DNA of 64,000 nt from an uncultured Candidatus Actinomarina sp. (GTDB taxonomy: Bacteria > Actinomycetota > Acidimicrobiia > Actinomarinales > Actinomarinaceae), in assembly GCA_902615855.1 (NCBI GenBank), contig CACMQN010000002.1:84054-148053 (forward strand). Direction: 5' to 3'. Numbering within the stretch: the first letter of the stretch is position 1; each line of letters opens with the position of its first letter. The notes under the pieces were generated by a model, which saw only the letters and a list, made by a program, of their open reading frames with translations, was not told the origin of the DNA and searched no databases. Positions 30,649 to 39,819 of this stretch are shown in pieces. The position numbers were made by a program, and so were the translations under genes.

Positions 30649-31881
30649 ATTAAAGACAACAAACTTTTTAACGTTGGGATAAGAGTAATTTCTCTAGGAG
30701 TATTTCCACTTTTTTGGTTTTTATCTCAAGCAATTTTATTTAGAGAACTTAGTAGAACTTTACCAAGACCTGTTCTTGTAATACTTGCAATTATTATTGG
30801 CTCAACTTTCATATTCTTGCTTTACTTGGGAATGAATAAATTGATTAATTTTGCACCTGAGCGATATCATGAAGGACTTTATGGTGCAATGTTTGTTGGG
30901 CCGGCAATATTTCTTCTTGGATTATTTTTACTATATCCAGCAATCAGAACTATTTATTTAAGCTTCTTTGATAAAAGAGGCAACAATTTTATTGGATTAG
31001 AAAATTATGTATGGTCTTTTTCAGATCGATTAATGTTAATTACAATTCGCAATCAAATAATCTGGCTTGTTGGTGTTGTTACCTTAGTAATTTTGTTTGG
31101 ATTAGTTGTGGGATACATTTCTGATAGATTAAAAAGAGGAGAAGCTTTCTTTAAATCAGTAATATTTATGCCTATGGCTATATCTGCAGTTGGTTCAAGT
31201 GCTATATTTAAATTCATTTATGAGTACCGGCCGCCACCTTTAACACAAATAGGTCTTATTAACGGTATAAGAGTAGGTATTGGTAACGATGTAAATGGAA
31301 ATGAATGTGGAAACAATGTAATTTTAAACGATGGTTCAAAGTTAGATTATGTTAACGATGGTTGCTTAAGGCCAATTGGCTGGATACAACAAAGAGACTT
31401 GACTAACCTGCCATCTTTTGAAAATATATCTAGTGGAGACTTCTTTTTAAATTTATTTGTTAACTTTCCTATCAACACCGTACTTTTAATGCTTGTAATG
31501 GTTTGGATGTTTACAGGATTTGCGATGGTAGTTTTCTCTGCAGCAATAAAAGCTATTCCTACTGAAATTACTGAAGCTGGACAAATAGATGGGGCATCAG
31601 AAGGAAAAATATTTATGTCTATAGTCATCCCATACCTTAAAACAACTATTTTGGTCGTTGCTACTTACATGACAGTTTCAGTTCTAAAAGCTTTTGATAT
31701 TATATATGTAACTACGAGAGGTGATTTCGAAACTAACTTATTAGCAGTTAAGATGTTAGACGAATTTGCAAAATTTCTTAACCAAGGTAGATCAGCTGCA
31801 GTAGCAGTAATAATTTTTATAAGCGTCATACCAATTATTATTTTGAATCTAATAAGAAACAGGAGTGAGGCTAAATCATGA
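30649..31881 (+). CDS. Sugar ABC transporter permease (AglF/MalF-like), N-terminally extended vs ORF track
   Basis: Binding-protein-dependent permease; EITEAGQIDGASEGKIFMSIVIPYL EAA loop. Open frame upstream of 30817 encodes two further TM segments; SD-like GAGGGG precedes ATT at 30649. Confidence 0.8.
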   Translation: MKDNKLFNVGIRVISLGVFPLFWFLSQAILFRELSRTLPRPVLVILAIIIGSTFIFLLYLGMNKLINFAPERYHEGLYGAMFVGPAIFLLGLFLLYPAIRTIYLSFFDKRGNNFIGLENYVWSFSDRLMLITIRNQIIWLVGVVTLVILFGLVVGYISDRLKRGEAFFKSVIFMPMAISAVGSSAIFKFIYEYRPPPLTQIGLINGIRVGIGNDVNGNECGNNVILNDGSKLDYVNDGCLRPIGWIQQRDLTNLPSFENISSGDFFLNLFVNFPINTVLLMLVMVWMFTGFAMVVFSAAIKAIPTEITEAGQIDGASEGKIFMSIVIPYLKTTILVVATYMTVSVLKAFDIIYVTTRGDFETNLLAVKMLDEFAKFLNQGRSAAVAVIIFISVIPIIILNLIRNRSEAKS

Positions 31882-32777
31882 ATTCACAAGTACAAAAATG
31901 GTATGATAAACCAATTTCAAAAATAATTCTTGTAACCATAGCGTTAACCTGGGTGCTACCTTATTTCGGATTTGTACTTAGTTCATTTAGACCTGGTGAC
32001 TCAATAAAAAGAACTTCATGGTGGAATTCTGTAGTCACAGGAGATTTTATCAGAGAATTTACTTTTGAAAATTATACGGAAATACTTTTTGCAGAAAATT
32101 TGAGTAGGTCATTTTTTAATTCATTTGCAGTTACTATTCCTTCTACAATTATTCCAATTACTATTGCAGCATTTGCAGCATATGCATTTGCTTTTATCGA
32201 TTTTAAGGGAAAAGATATAGCTTTTTTATTTGTAGTTGCAATGATGATTGTTCCTCTTCAAATGTCGTTAATACCATTAATTAAGTTATTTAGTAAAGGT
32301 GCAGTACTATTTGGCGTCACTGTAATTCCTGAACTGAGTATTAACGGAACTTTCGTTGCAGTTTGGTTCGCTCATACGGGTTTTGGATTACCGTTAGCGA
32401 CATTTTTATTGAGAGATTTTATGATGGGACTACCAAAAAGTGTGATTGAATCCGCAAAAATCGACGGTGCATCTCATCTAACTACTTTTTTTCGATTAGC
32501 GTTACCTTTGTCAGTTGCTGGTATTGCAGCTTTTGCAACTTTTCAGTTTTTATGGGTTTATAATGATTTCCTTGTAGCGAATGTGTTTTTAGGTATTCGA
32601 CCTCAAAATATGGTTGTCACATCACATGTAGCACAATTGGCAGTTGGAGCTTACGGTGAAGCATGGCATTTAAGAACATCGGGTGCCGTAATTTCTATGA
32701 TTGTACCTTTAATTGTATTTTTTAGCTTGCAAAGATTTTTTATTCGAGGACTTATTGGAGGAGCAGTAAAGGGTTGA
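31878..32777 (+). CDS. Sugar ABC transporter permease (AglG/MalG-like)
   Basis: EAA loop ESAKIDGASHLTTFFRLALPLSVAGIAAFA. Confidence 0.92.
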   Translation: MNSQVQKWYDKPISKIILVTIALTWVLPYFGFVLSSFRPGDSIKRTSWWNSVVTGDFIREFTFENYTEILFAENLSRSFFNSFAVTIPSTIIPITIAAFAAYAFAFIDFKGKDIAFLFVVAMMIVPLQMSLIPLIKLFSKGAVLFGVTVIPELSINGTFVAVWFAHTGFGLPLATFLLRDFMMGLPKSVIESAKIDGASHLTTFFRLALPLSVAGIAAFATFQFLWVYNDFLVANVFLGIRPQNMVVTSHVAQLAVGAYGEAWHLRTSGAVISMIVPLIVFFSLQRFFIRGLIGGAVKG

Positions 32778-33364
32778 AACCCATAAAAATTACATTATTG
32801 ATTTTTGTATTTTCATTTTGCTCACTCATTCAAACCTATAATTACGAATTCAACATCGAAGATGACCCTAATATTTTTGATGGAAGATTATTAATTAATA
32901 CAACTGAAAGCTCTTTCTCTAATGACACAATAAATTTAGACATTCAACTATTTCCAAATAGTCCTGATGTAATTGAGTATTATATTTTAACTTTTGATAT
33001 GAAGTTTAGAGAAGACTATGAGAGTGATTTTGATGGAGTTTGCATTGGTCCAACTTGGGAGAGAAATAAACCTGGTGAGTTAAAAATAATATTAACTAAA
33101 GAGAATAATTTTAAGTCAAGAATTGATGGGGACCTTCAAGAAGAGTCACTAAGAGATGGATGTAATAACTACATATATTATTTAAGATATTTTGAAGCAG
33201 TTCTGTCGAATGATAAGAAAATATTATATGGGGTAGCAACAGATTATGCAGAACTTTATCCAGATGCACCTAATTACTGGTTGCTAAATAAAAATAATGA
33301 AATTGAAAAAATTGGGTCTACTAACATAAAAAAATATAGTTTAAATTTTGAGTTGAGCAAATAA
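32774..33364 (+). CDS. Hypothetical secreted protein in sugar ABC operon
   Basis: Signal-peptide-like N-terminus; overlaps upstream permease by 4 nt. Confidence 0.6.
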   Translation: MKPIKITLLIFVFSFCSLIQTYNYEFNIEDDPNIFDGRLLINTTESSFSNDTINLDIQLFPNSPDVIEYYILTFDMKFREDYESDFDGVCIGPTWERNKPGELKIILTKENNFKSRIDGDLQEESLRDGCNNYIYYLRYFEAVLSNDKKILYGVATDYAELYPDAPNYWLLNKNNEIEKIGSTNIKKYSLNFELSK

Positions 33365-34258
33365 ATGAAAATTGGTATTGATTGGGGTGGAACAAAAATC
33401 GAGGGTATTTCTATTGACCCTATGAATGGGACAGAATTAAATAGAATTCGTGTTGACTCTCCTAAAGAGAATTACGAAGAAATTGTCTCAAAGGTTATCG
33501 AAGTAATTAAAGAACTATCAAAAGATTCTAAAAATTTTACAGTTGGTATTGGTATGCCTGGATCAATTCATCCTGAAACAAATCTTGTTCAAGTATCAAA
33601 TACTAAAGCCCTTGAAGGTAAACCAGTAAAATCAGATATTGAAACAAAGCTAGGATATGAAATAAAGATAGCCAACGATGCTGATTGTTTAGCATTATCA
33701 GAGGCTGTGGATGGAGCAGGCAAAGATTACAAAAGTGTTTTTGCAGTAATTCTTGGCACTGGGGTAGGTGCAGGTTATTCCTACGATAAAAAAATAATAG
33801 TTGGTCCAAACAAGCTCACTGGAGAGTGGGGCCAGAACCCTATACCTGGACCAATGGATGAATACGAAAAAAGTGTAAAAAGACATTGCGGAAGAGTTGG
33901 AGCAATTGAAGTGTTTTTATCTGGCCCTGGTCTAGAAAATTATTACGAGTATAAAACTAAATCAAAAATCCCATCTAGAGAAATAGTTTCTCTCTATCAA
34001 AAAAAAGATTCAGTTGCAGGAGAAGTAATGAATGTTTATTTTGAAAGAATTGCGAGATCATTTAGTTCGTTTGTAAACATTTTAGATCCAGATATTATTG
34101 TCTGCGGAGGTGGTATGTCTGAAATTGGTGGAATTTATGATGAAGTTCCTAAGAGAATAATTCCATATATTGCCTCAAATTTTTTCCTAACACCAATTGT
34201 GAAAGCAGCTCACGGCTCTTCAAGCGGTGTTAGAGGAGCAGCGCATTTATGGAATTAA
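33365..34258 (+). CDS. ROK family sugar kinase
   Basis: GIDWGGTKIEGI, GIGMPGSIHP, GTGVGAGYSYDKKII; HCGRVGAIEVFLSGPGLE. Confidence 0.9.
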   Translation: MKIGIDWGGTKIEGISIDPMNGTELNRIRVDSPKENYEEIVSKVIEVIKELSKDSKNFTVGIGMPGSIHPETNLVQVSNTKALEGKPVKSDIETKLGYEIKIANDADCLALSEAVDGAGKDYKSVFAVILGTGVGAGYSYDKKIIVGPNKLTGEWGQNPIPGPMDEYEKSVKRHCGRVGAIEVFLSGPGLENYYEYKTKSKIPSREIVSLYQKKDSVAGEVMNVYFERIARSFSSFVNILDPDIIVCGGGMSEIGGIYDEVPKRIIPYIASNFFLTPIVKAAHGSSSGVRGAAHLWN

Positions 34259-34399
34259 TAGTAAAGAATTTATTTATCCAATTTTAATTCTTACAGCTAC
34301 AGTCAATTTATGTAATAGATATATCCAAACAGCTTCTTAATTTCTATATTTTTCAAAAACGATTATTAAAAAAAGAAATTAGATAATAAAAAATATTTT

Positions 34400-35575
34400 T
34401 TATAAAGCATCTCCAGTTTCAGGATCAAAGAAATGAAGTTTTGATGGGTCAATTTTAAGTTCTATTTCTTCTCCCTCGATAACTGTTGAGTTTGGATTTA
34501 TTCTTGCAATAAATTTTGTATTGTCTCCTAAAACAGAAATATCCTCACCTTCATCAGCTAAGATTTCCTCAATTGCTTCAGTTTGAACAGGATTTATATC
34601 TTTATAAAAATGAATATATGAATCGGAACCAAGTTGTTCTAAAAGAGAAACACTTACCTTAATACTTGCTGAATACTCGCTTGTATTTGCATAGTTTCCA
34701 TCTTCAAAAGCTTCTGGCCTAATACCCATTACAATTTCTTTGTTTTCATAGGATTTTAATTTTTCTAACTTATCACCTTTATAATCAATTTGATCATTTC
34801 CAAAGTTAAGATTAATTAAGTTCTTCTTCACTCCTACATTTGCATAAACAAAGTTCATAGAAGGACTACCAATAAATCCTGCTACAAAAATATTCTTAGG
34901 ATTTAGATAAATCTCTCTTGGAGTATCAATTTGTTGCAACTCACCTTTTCTAATCACTGCAACTCTATCACCCATAGTCATTGCTTCAACTTGGTCATGA
35001 GTAACATATAAAGTTGTTGTTTGTAATTGTGTGTGAAGCTGTCCCAATTCTGCTCTCATTTGTACTCTCAATTTTGCATCTAAGTTTGAAAGTGGTTCAT
35101 CCATGAGGAACGCTTGAGGATTTCTAACAATAGCTCTACCCATTGCCACCCTTTGTCTCTGTCCACCTGATAAAGCTTTTGGTTTTCTGTCTAATAACTC
35201 ACTTATCTCAAGTGTCTTAGCTGCATCTTTAACTTTTTGATCTATTTCGTCTTTTGGTAATTTCCTTAGTTTTAGAGAAAAAGCCATATTGTCAAAAACT
35301 GACATGTGTGGATACAGCGCATAATTTTGAAAAACCATAGCTATATCACGATCTTTTGGAGCTACATCGTTGACAGTTTTGTCGCCAATTGAAATTTCAC
35401 CTTCAGTTATATCCTCAAGACCTGCAACCATTCTAAGTAGAGTAGTTTTACCACAACCAGAAGGCCCAACAAGAACTACAAACTCTCCATCATTTATAGT
35501 GATATTTACATCTTCCAGTGCTCTTGTGCCATTCGGGTAAATTTTCCCGGCAGATTTGATATCAATTGCTCCCAT
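34400..35575 (-). CDS. Sugar ABC transporter ATP-binding protein (MalK/UgpC/MsmX-type)
   Basis: GPSGCGKTTLLRMVAGLE, LSGGQRQRVAMGRAIVRNPQAFLMDEPLSNLDAKLR, C-terminal TOBE region. Confidence 0.93.
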   Translation of the reverse strand: MGAIDIKSAGKIYPNGTRALEDVNITINDGEFVVLVGPSGCGKTTLLRMVAGLEDITEGEISIGDKTVNDVAPKDRDIAMVFQNYALYPHMSVFDNMAFSLKLRKLPKDEIDQKVKDAAKTLEISELLDRKPKALSGGQRQRVAMGRAIVRNPQAFLMDEPLSNLDAKLRVQMRAELGQLHTQLQTTTLYVTHDQVEAMTMGDRVAVIRKGELQQIDTPREIYLNPKNIFVAGFIGSPSMNFVYANVGVKKNLINLNFGNDQIDYKGDKLEKLKSYENKEIVMGIRPEAFEDGNYANTSEYSASIKVSVSLLEQLGSDSYIHFYKDINPVQTEAIEEILADEGEDISVLGDNTKFIARINPNSTVIEGEEIELKIDPSKLHFFDPETGDAL

Positions 35576-35638
35576 ACAAAAGTAATTTTAACCATATAAT
35601 TTTCAATTTAAAAATGAATTCAATCTTATAATATTTTT

Positions 35639-37114
35639 ATGATTGAAGTGCCAATAAATAGAATAACAACACTTAATGATGATCAACCAAATATGGATGC
35701 TCCTTATGTTCTTTATTGGATGATTGCATTCAGAAGAGTAAATTATAACTTTTCTCTCCAACGTGCAATTGAATGGGCAAACAAACTCTCAAAACCTTTA
35801 CTTATTTTTGAACCTATGACAATTGATTATCCGATGGCAAGCATTAGATTTCACAAATTTGCTATTGAAGGGATGCAAGATATTCAAAAACAAACTGAAA
35901 AATCTAAAGCCTTTTATTTTCCTTATGTTGAAGAAAAAAAAGGGGCTGCTGACAAATTATTAACTGAGTTAGCAAAAAACGCTGCAGTTGTAATTACGGA
36001 TGATTATCCAACTTATTTTGTTCCTCAAATGACAGCAGAAGCAAAGGGGAGTATTCAAACAACATATGAATTGGTTGATTCAAATGGCTTACTTCCAATA
36101 AGAATTGCAGAAAAAGAATATGTACGTGCTCATGATTTTAGAAGATTCATGCACAAAAATATTGAAGACTTTTTAGTTGAAGTCCCTGAGAAAAGTCCTC
36201 TTGAATATCTAAATTTAAAGTTTGATGAAAAATTATTAGAACCAATTTTCAAGAAATATGAACTTGTTGATTTTAATAAAGTTAACACTCGAGACTTTTT
36301 AAATAACTTAAATGTTGATAAATCTGTAGAGATTAGTGATGTTATTGGTGGATATAATGCAGCCAAATCAAGATTGGATCTTTTTGCAAAAAAAGGATTT
36401 AATGATTACTCAAAACTAAGAAGTCATCCTTCAGAAGATGCAAGTAGCCAACTTTCACCATATTTTCATTTTGGACACATTTCAACGTATGAAGTCTTTG
36501 AAAAAATAATTAGTAATGAGTCCTGGTCAGTTGAGAATATCGATCCAAATTTTGTAGGTCGTAGAGAAGGATGGTGGGGTGGATCTGCTAATCTTGAAAG
36601 TTTTTTTGATGAGCTAATCACTTGGAGAGAGCTTGGATATCATACCTGTGTAAAACGAGCAAACTATGACCAATATCAATCTTTACCAGACTGGGCAATT
36701 AAAACACTAGATGATCATGCCAATGATGAAAGAGAATATATCTATGACTTATCAGAATTTACAAACGCTAATACACATGATGAAATTTGGAACGCAGCTC
36801 AAAATCAGTTAAAAACTGAAGGTAGAATTCATAATTATTTAAGAATGTTGTGGGGTAAGAAAATTCTTGAATGGACGCCTAATCCACAAATTGCACTTTC
36901 CTATTTGATAGATTTAAATGATCGTTTTGCCTTAGACGGAAGAGATCCAAATTCATACTCAGGAGTATTTTGGATATTAGGAAGATATGACAGAGCATGG
37001 GGTCCAGAGAGGCCAATTTATGGAAAAATTAGGTATATGACCTCAAAATCTACAGCGACAAAGTTTAATTTGAAACCATATTTAGAAAAATGGTCTGTCG
37101 GATCCACTGTTTAA
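35639..37114 (+). CDS. Deoxyribodipyrimidine photolyase, class II-like
   Basis: YVLYWMIAFRRVNYNFSLQRAIEWA, LRMLWGKKILEWT, LDGRDPNSYSGVFWILGRYDRAWG..GKIRYM. Confidence 0.88.
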   Translation: MIEVPINRITTLNDDQPNMDAPYVLYWMIAFRRVNYNFSLQRAIEWANKLSKPLLIFEPMTIDYPMASIRFHKFAIEGMQDIQKQTEKSKAFYFPYVEEKKGAADKLLTELAKNAAVVITDDYPTYFVPQMTAEAKGSIQTTYELVDSNGLLPIRIAEKEYVRAHDFRRFMHKNIEDFLVEVPEKSPLEYLNLKFDEKLLEPIFKKYELVDFNKVNTRDFLNNLNVDKSVEISDVIGGYNAAKSRLDLFAKKGFNDYSKLRSHPSEDASSQLSPYFHFGHISTYEVFEKIISNESWSVENIDPNFVGRREGWWGGSANLESFFDELITWRELGYHTCVKRANYDQYQSLPDWAIKTLDDHANDEREYIYDLSEFTNANTHDEIWNAAQNQLKTEGRIHNYLRMLWGKKILEWTPNPQIALSYLIDLNDRFALDGRDPNSYSGVFWILGRYDRAWGPERPIYGKIRYMTSKSTATKFNLKPYLEKWSVGSTV

Positions 37115-37200
37115 TTACTATTTTTTAAAAATAAAGTTACAAAATTTATTAAAAAATTTTCAAATTATTTTAATAATTTCACAAGAATGGTACATTTGTG

Positions 37201-37217
37201 ATGTGAACGTTTCACAT
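37201..37217. promoter_or_regulatory. Inverted repeat ATGTGAA-CGT-TTCACAT upstream of the rhodopsin RBS
   Basis: Perfect 7-bp arms, 26 nt upstream of rhodopsin ATG. Confidence 0.5.
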
Positions 37218-37243
37218 TAAAGAAAAAAAGGAGTACTTCTAAA

Positions 37244-37906
37244 ATGGAAGAACTAACATACCGACTTTTCATGGTGGCAACTGTGGGAATGCTTGCAGGA
37301 ACAGTATTTTTACTTGCTTCATCAAGAGAAGTTAAACCAGAACACAGACGTGGTGTTTATATTTCAGCACTTGTCTGTGGTATTGCATGGTATCACTATC
37401 AAAAGATGGGTGCATCTTGGGAAAGTGGAGCATACGATACAGGGTTAAGATACGTTGACTGGGTCTTAACTGTTCCTTTGATGTTCGTCGAAGTCCTTGC
37501 AGTTACAAGAAAGGGTGCCGCATACAATGAGGCAGTCCGTAACTGGGGAATTGCAGCAACAGTAATGATTGGTGCAGGATACTACGGTGAAACATCAGCA
37601 GCAGGAAGCAACGAATATTGGACAGGTTTCGTAATTGCTATGGCAACTTACGTCTGGCTAATGAGAAATCTTCAAGCTGAAGGAGAAGGTCTTAAAGGTG
37701 ATGAAGCAGCAGCTTTTGAAAATATTAAGAACCTAATCCTTGTAGGTTGGATAATTTATCCTTTGGGATACATTGCACCTGTAGTAGGAGACTTTGATGC
37801 TATTAGAGAAGTTCTATACACAGTCGCTGACATAATTAATAAGGTCGGACTTGGTGTACTAGTACTACAAATGGCTCGAGTTAAGTCAGGAGAAAAAGTT
37901 TCGTAA
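37244..37906 (+). CDS. Proton-pumping microbial rhodopsin (marine actinobacterial type)
   Basis: RYVDWVLTVPLMFVEV helix C (D97/T101/E108 equivalents), ADIINKVGLGVLVLQMAR helix G Schiff-base Lys; SD AAGGAG. Confidence 0.95.
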   Translation: MEELTYRLFMVATVGMLAGTVFLLASSREVKPEHRRGVYISALVCGIAWYHYQKMGASWESGAYDTGLRYVDWVLTVPLMFVEVLAVTRKGAAYNEAVRNWGIAATVMIGAGYYGETSAAGSNEYWTGFVIAMATYVWLMRNLQAEGEGLKGDEAAAFENIKNLILVGWIIYPLGYIAPVVGDFDAIREVLYTVADIINKVGLGVLVLQMARVKSGEKVS

Positions 37907-37925
37907 CTTTTTCGAATAAAATTTT

Positions 37926-37959
37926 AATGATAGGCGACAAATGTCGCCTATCATTTTTT
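37926..37959 (+). terminator. Rho-independent terminator after rhodopsin
   Basis: AATGATAGGCGAC-AAAT-GTCGCCTATCATT followed by TTTT. Confidence 0.92.
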
Positions 37960-37977
37960 GTAGGTTAAAATTTCAAT

Positions 37978-38496
37978 ATGGATCTCATAATTTTATTTAA
38001 TACTTTTTTTGGATTCCTTACTTTCATTGCGTGGGCGTCTACAATTGCAATGCTTTATCTTTATTTTTCAAAAAAAACTTTTAGTAAATTAATAACTGAT
38101 CAATTTTTAAACTTTGCTATTTCAGTTGCGGTTTTTAGCTCAATTGGAAGTATTGTATATTCTGAAGTGGTTGGTTTTATACCATGTAGATTCTGCTGGT
38201 ATCAAAGATACTTAATGTATCCAATAGCAATTGCATTAATAATCTCATTATTTAAAAGGCCTTTTTTTAGAGTTGGTTATATAAGTATCATCGGTGTAGC
38301 TATTAGTGCATATCATATTTTTCTCCAAAACGGTGGGGGTGGAGGAGGAACTTGTGCAGTTGACGTTCCATGTGACATGAAATACGTCGATATTTTTGGT
38401 TTTATAAGTATTCCAGTAATGGCAGGGACTGGATTTTTAACGATATTTGTCGCTTTGTTGTATTATGATTTTTCAAGGAAGGAATTAGTTGAATAA
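37978..38496 (+). CDS. Disulfide bond formation protein DsbB/BdbC-like
   Basis: PCRFCWYQRYLMYP (CxxC) and CAVDVPC second Cys pair, four TM. Confidence 0.9.
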   Translation: MDLIILFNTFFGFLTFIAWASTIAMLYLYFSKKTFSKLITDQFLNFAISVAVFSSIGSIVYSEVVGFIPCRFCWYQRYLMYPIAIALIISLFKRPFFRVGYISIIGVAISAYHIFLQNGGGGGGTCAVDVPCDMKYVDIFGFISIPVMAGTGFLTIFVALLYYDFSRKELVE

Positions 38497-39091
38497 AAAC
38501 TTTATTATCGCTGGTGCTGTAATTTTGGTGTTAGGCCTCGCAATCGCCATAGGCGTTACCCTAAGTTCTGAACCTGTTGCTGCTGGATTACCAGAAGGTG
38601 AAACCACTGTAACTGGAGATTTACTTCCAGAATTTTCTGGAGAAAATGATGACAACATAGCTTTGGGCCTTGCTGCTCCTATATTTTCTGCTCCGAATGA
38701 AAACTCTGAGATAGTAACTTTAGAAAAAAATGGTAATGCAAAAGCTTTATTATTCCTTGCACACTGGTGTGGATATTGTCAAAAAGAAGTGCCAATTGTA
38801 CAGCGCGTTATTAATACAATAGGCGTTCCCGATGGTGTAGAAGTTATTGCAATAGCAACATCCATTGATCGGGGAAGAGAAAACTATCCGCCACAAAAAT
38901 GGTTAGATGAAGAGGGATGGAGCGAGACACAACTTTATGATCTAGATAAAGAAATTGGTAGTGCTTACGGCCTAAATGCATTTCCCTATTGGGTATTTTT
39001 AGATAAAGACTTAAATGTAATCGCAAGAAGGACAGGAAATCTTCCAGAGGAGACAGTAGGCGGTCTTTTACTTCAACTAGCAAATCAATAA
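38489..39091 (+). CDS. Thioredoxin-like (TlpA/ResA-type) membrane-anchored protein
   Basis: N-terminal TM; LAHWCGYCQKEVP; overlaps dsbB by 8 nt; TTG start. Confidence 0.88.
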   Translation: MNKNFIIAGAVILVLGLAIAIGVTLSSEPVAAGLPEGETTVTGDLLPEFSGENDDNIALGLAAPIFSAPNENSEIVTLEKNGNAKALLFLAHWCGYCQKEVPIVQRVINTIGVPDGVEVIAIATSIDRGRENYPPQKWLDEEGWSETQLYDLDKEIGSAYGLNAFPYWVFLDKDLNVIARRTGNLPEETVGGLLLQLANQ

Positions 39092-39189
39092 ATTTTTCTT
39101 ATTTCTATGTTTAATTTTGATGATTTGATTTGGCTCAACAACGATAATTGATGAGGCTGTCCAATCATAATCCACTTATGATATGGAAG

Positions 39190-39819
39190 TTAATGTTGCT
39201 TTGTAAATTCTGCTAGATATACAAAATCAAATAAGCCAATTCTTTTAATAGTAAGATTTGCGTAATTATTTTTAGACAAATGAACTTCAGGTTGAGGATA
39301 AAAATCAAGAGACTTATATAAAAACCTATATTCCTTAAAGTTCGATGTTATGAGACCAACAAAGTGCAACAAAATATATGTCCCAATTTTATGAATAAGT
39401 CTTAACAAAGTATTTTTTGGTCTTGTCATATCTAACAATATAAACTTACCTCCAGGCTTGAGTACTCGATAGACTTCACTCATGGCTTTTTCTGTATCAT
39501 CAACATTTCTCCATACGAAACAACATAAAACATTATCAAATGAATTTTCATTAAAAGGTAGCTCTTCAACTTTGCCGACAACTTTCTTCTCAAAGTTATT
39601 TAATGAGAGCATTTGCTCATCAGGATCAAGTGCTGTTACATCAAAATTTTTAAGGTCGTAATATGAAGCTCCAGTTCCACTTCCCAGATCAAGAACATTT
39701 CCAGGGTTTAATTTTGCAGCAGCTTGTTTTCGCCATGATTTATCAAAACCTAATGTAGTTAATGAATTTATAAAGTCGTAAAATTTATGAATATTAGAAA
39801 AATTTGCTGATTCGTTCAA
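39190..39819 (-). CDS. Class I SAM methyltransferase, ubiE/menG-type
   Basis: NVLDLGSGTGA, VWRNVDDTEKAMSEVYRVLKPGGKFILLDMTRP; adjacent to UbiA-domain gene. Confidence 0.8.
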   Translation of the reverse strand: MNESANFSNIHKFYDFINSLTTLGFDKSWRKQAAAKLNPGNVLDLGSGTGASYYDLKNFDVTALDPDEQMLSLNNFEKKVVGKVEELPFNENSFDNVLCCFVWRNVDDTEKAMSEVYRVLKPGGKFILLDMTRPKNTLLRLIHKIGTYILLHFVGLITSNFKEYRFLYKSLDFYPQPEVHLSKNNYANLTIKRIGLFDFVYLAEFTKQH

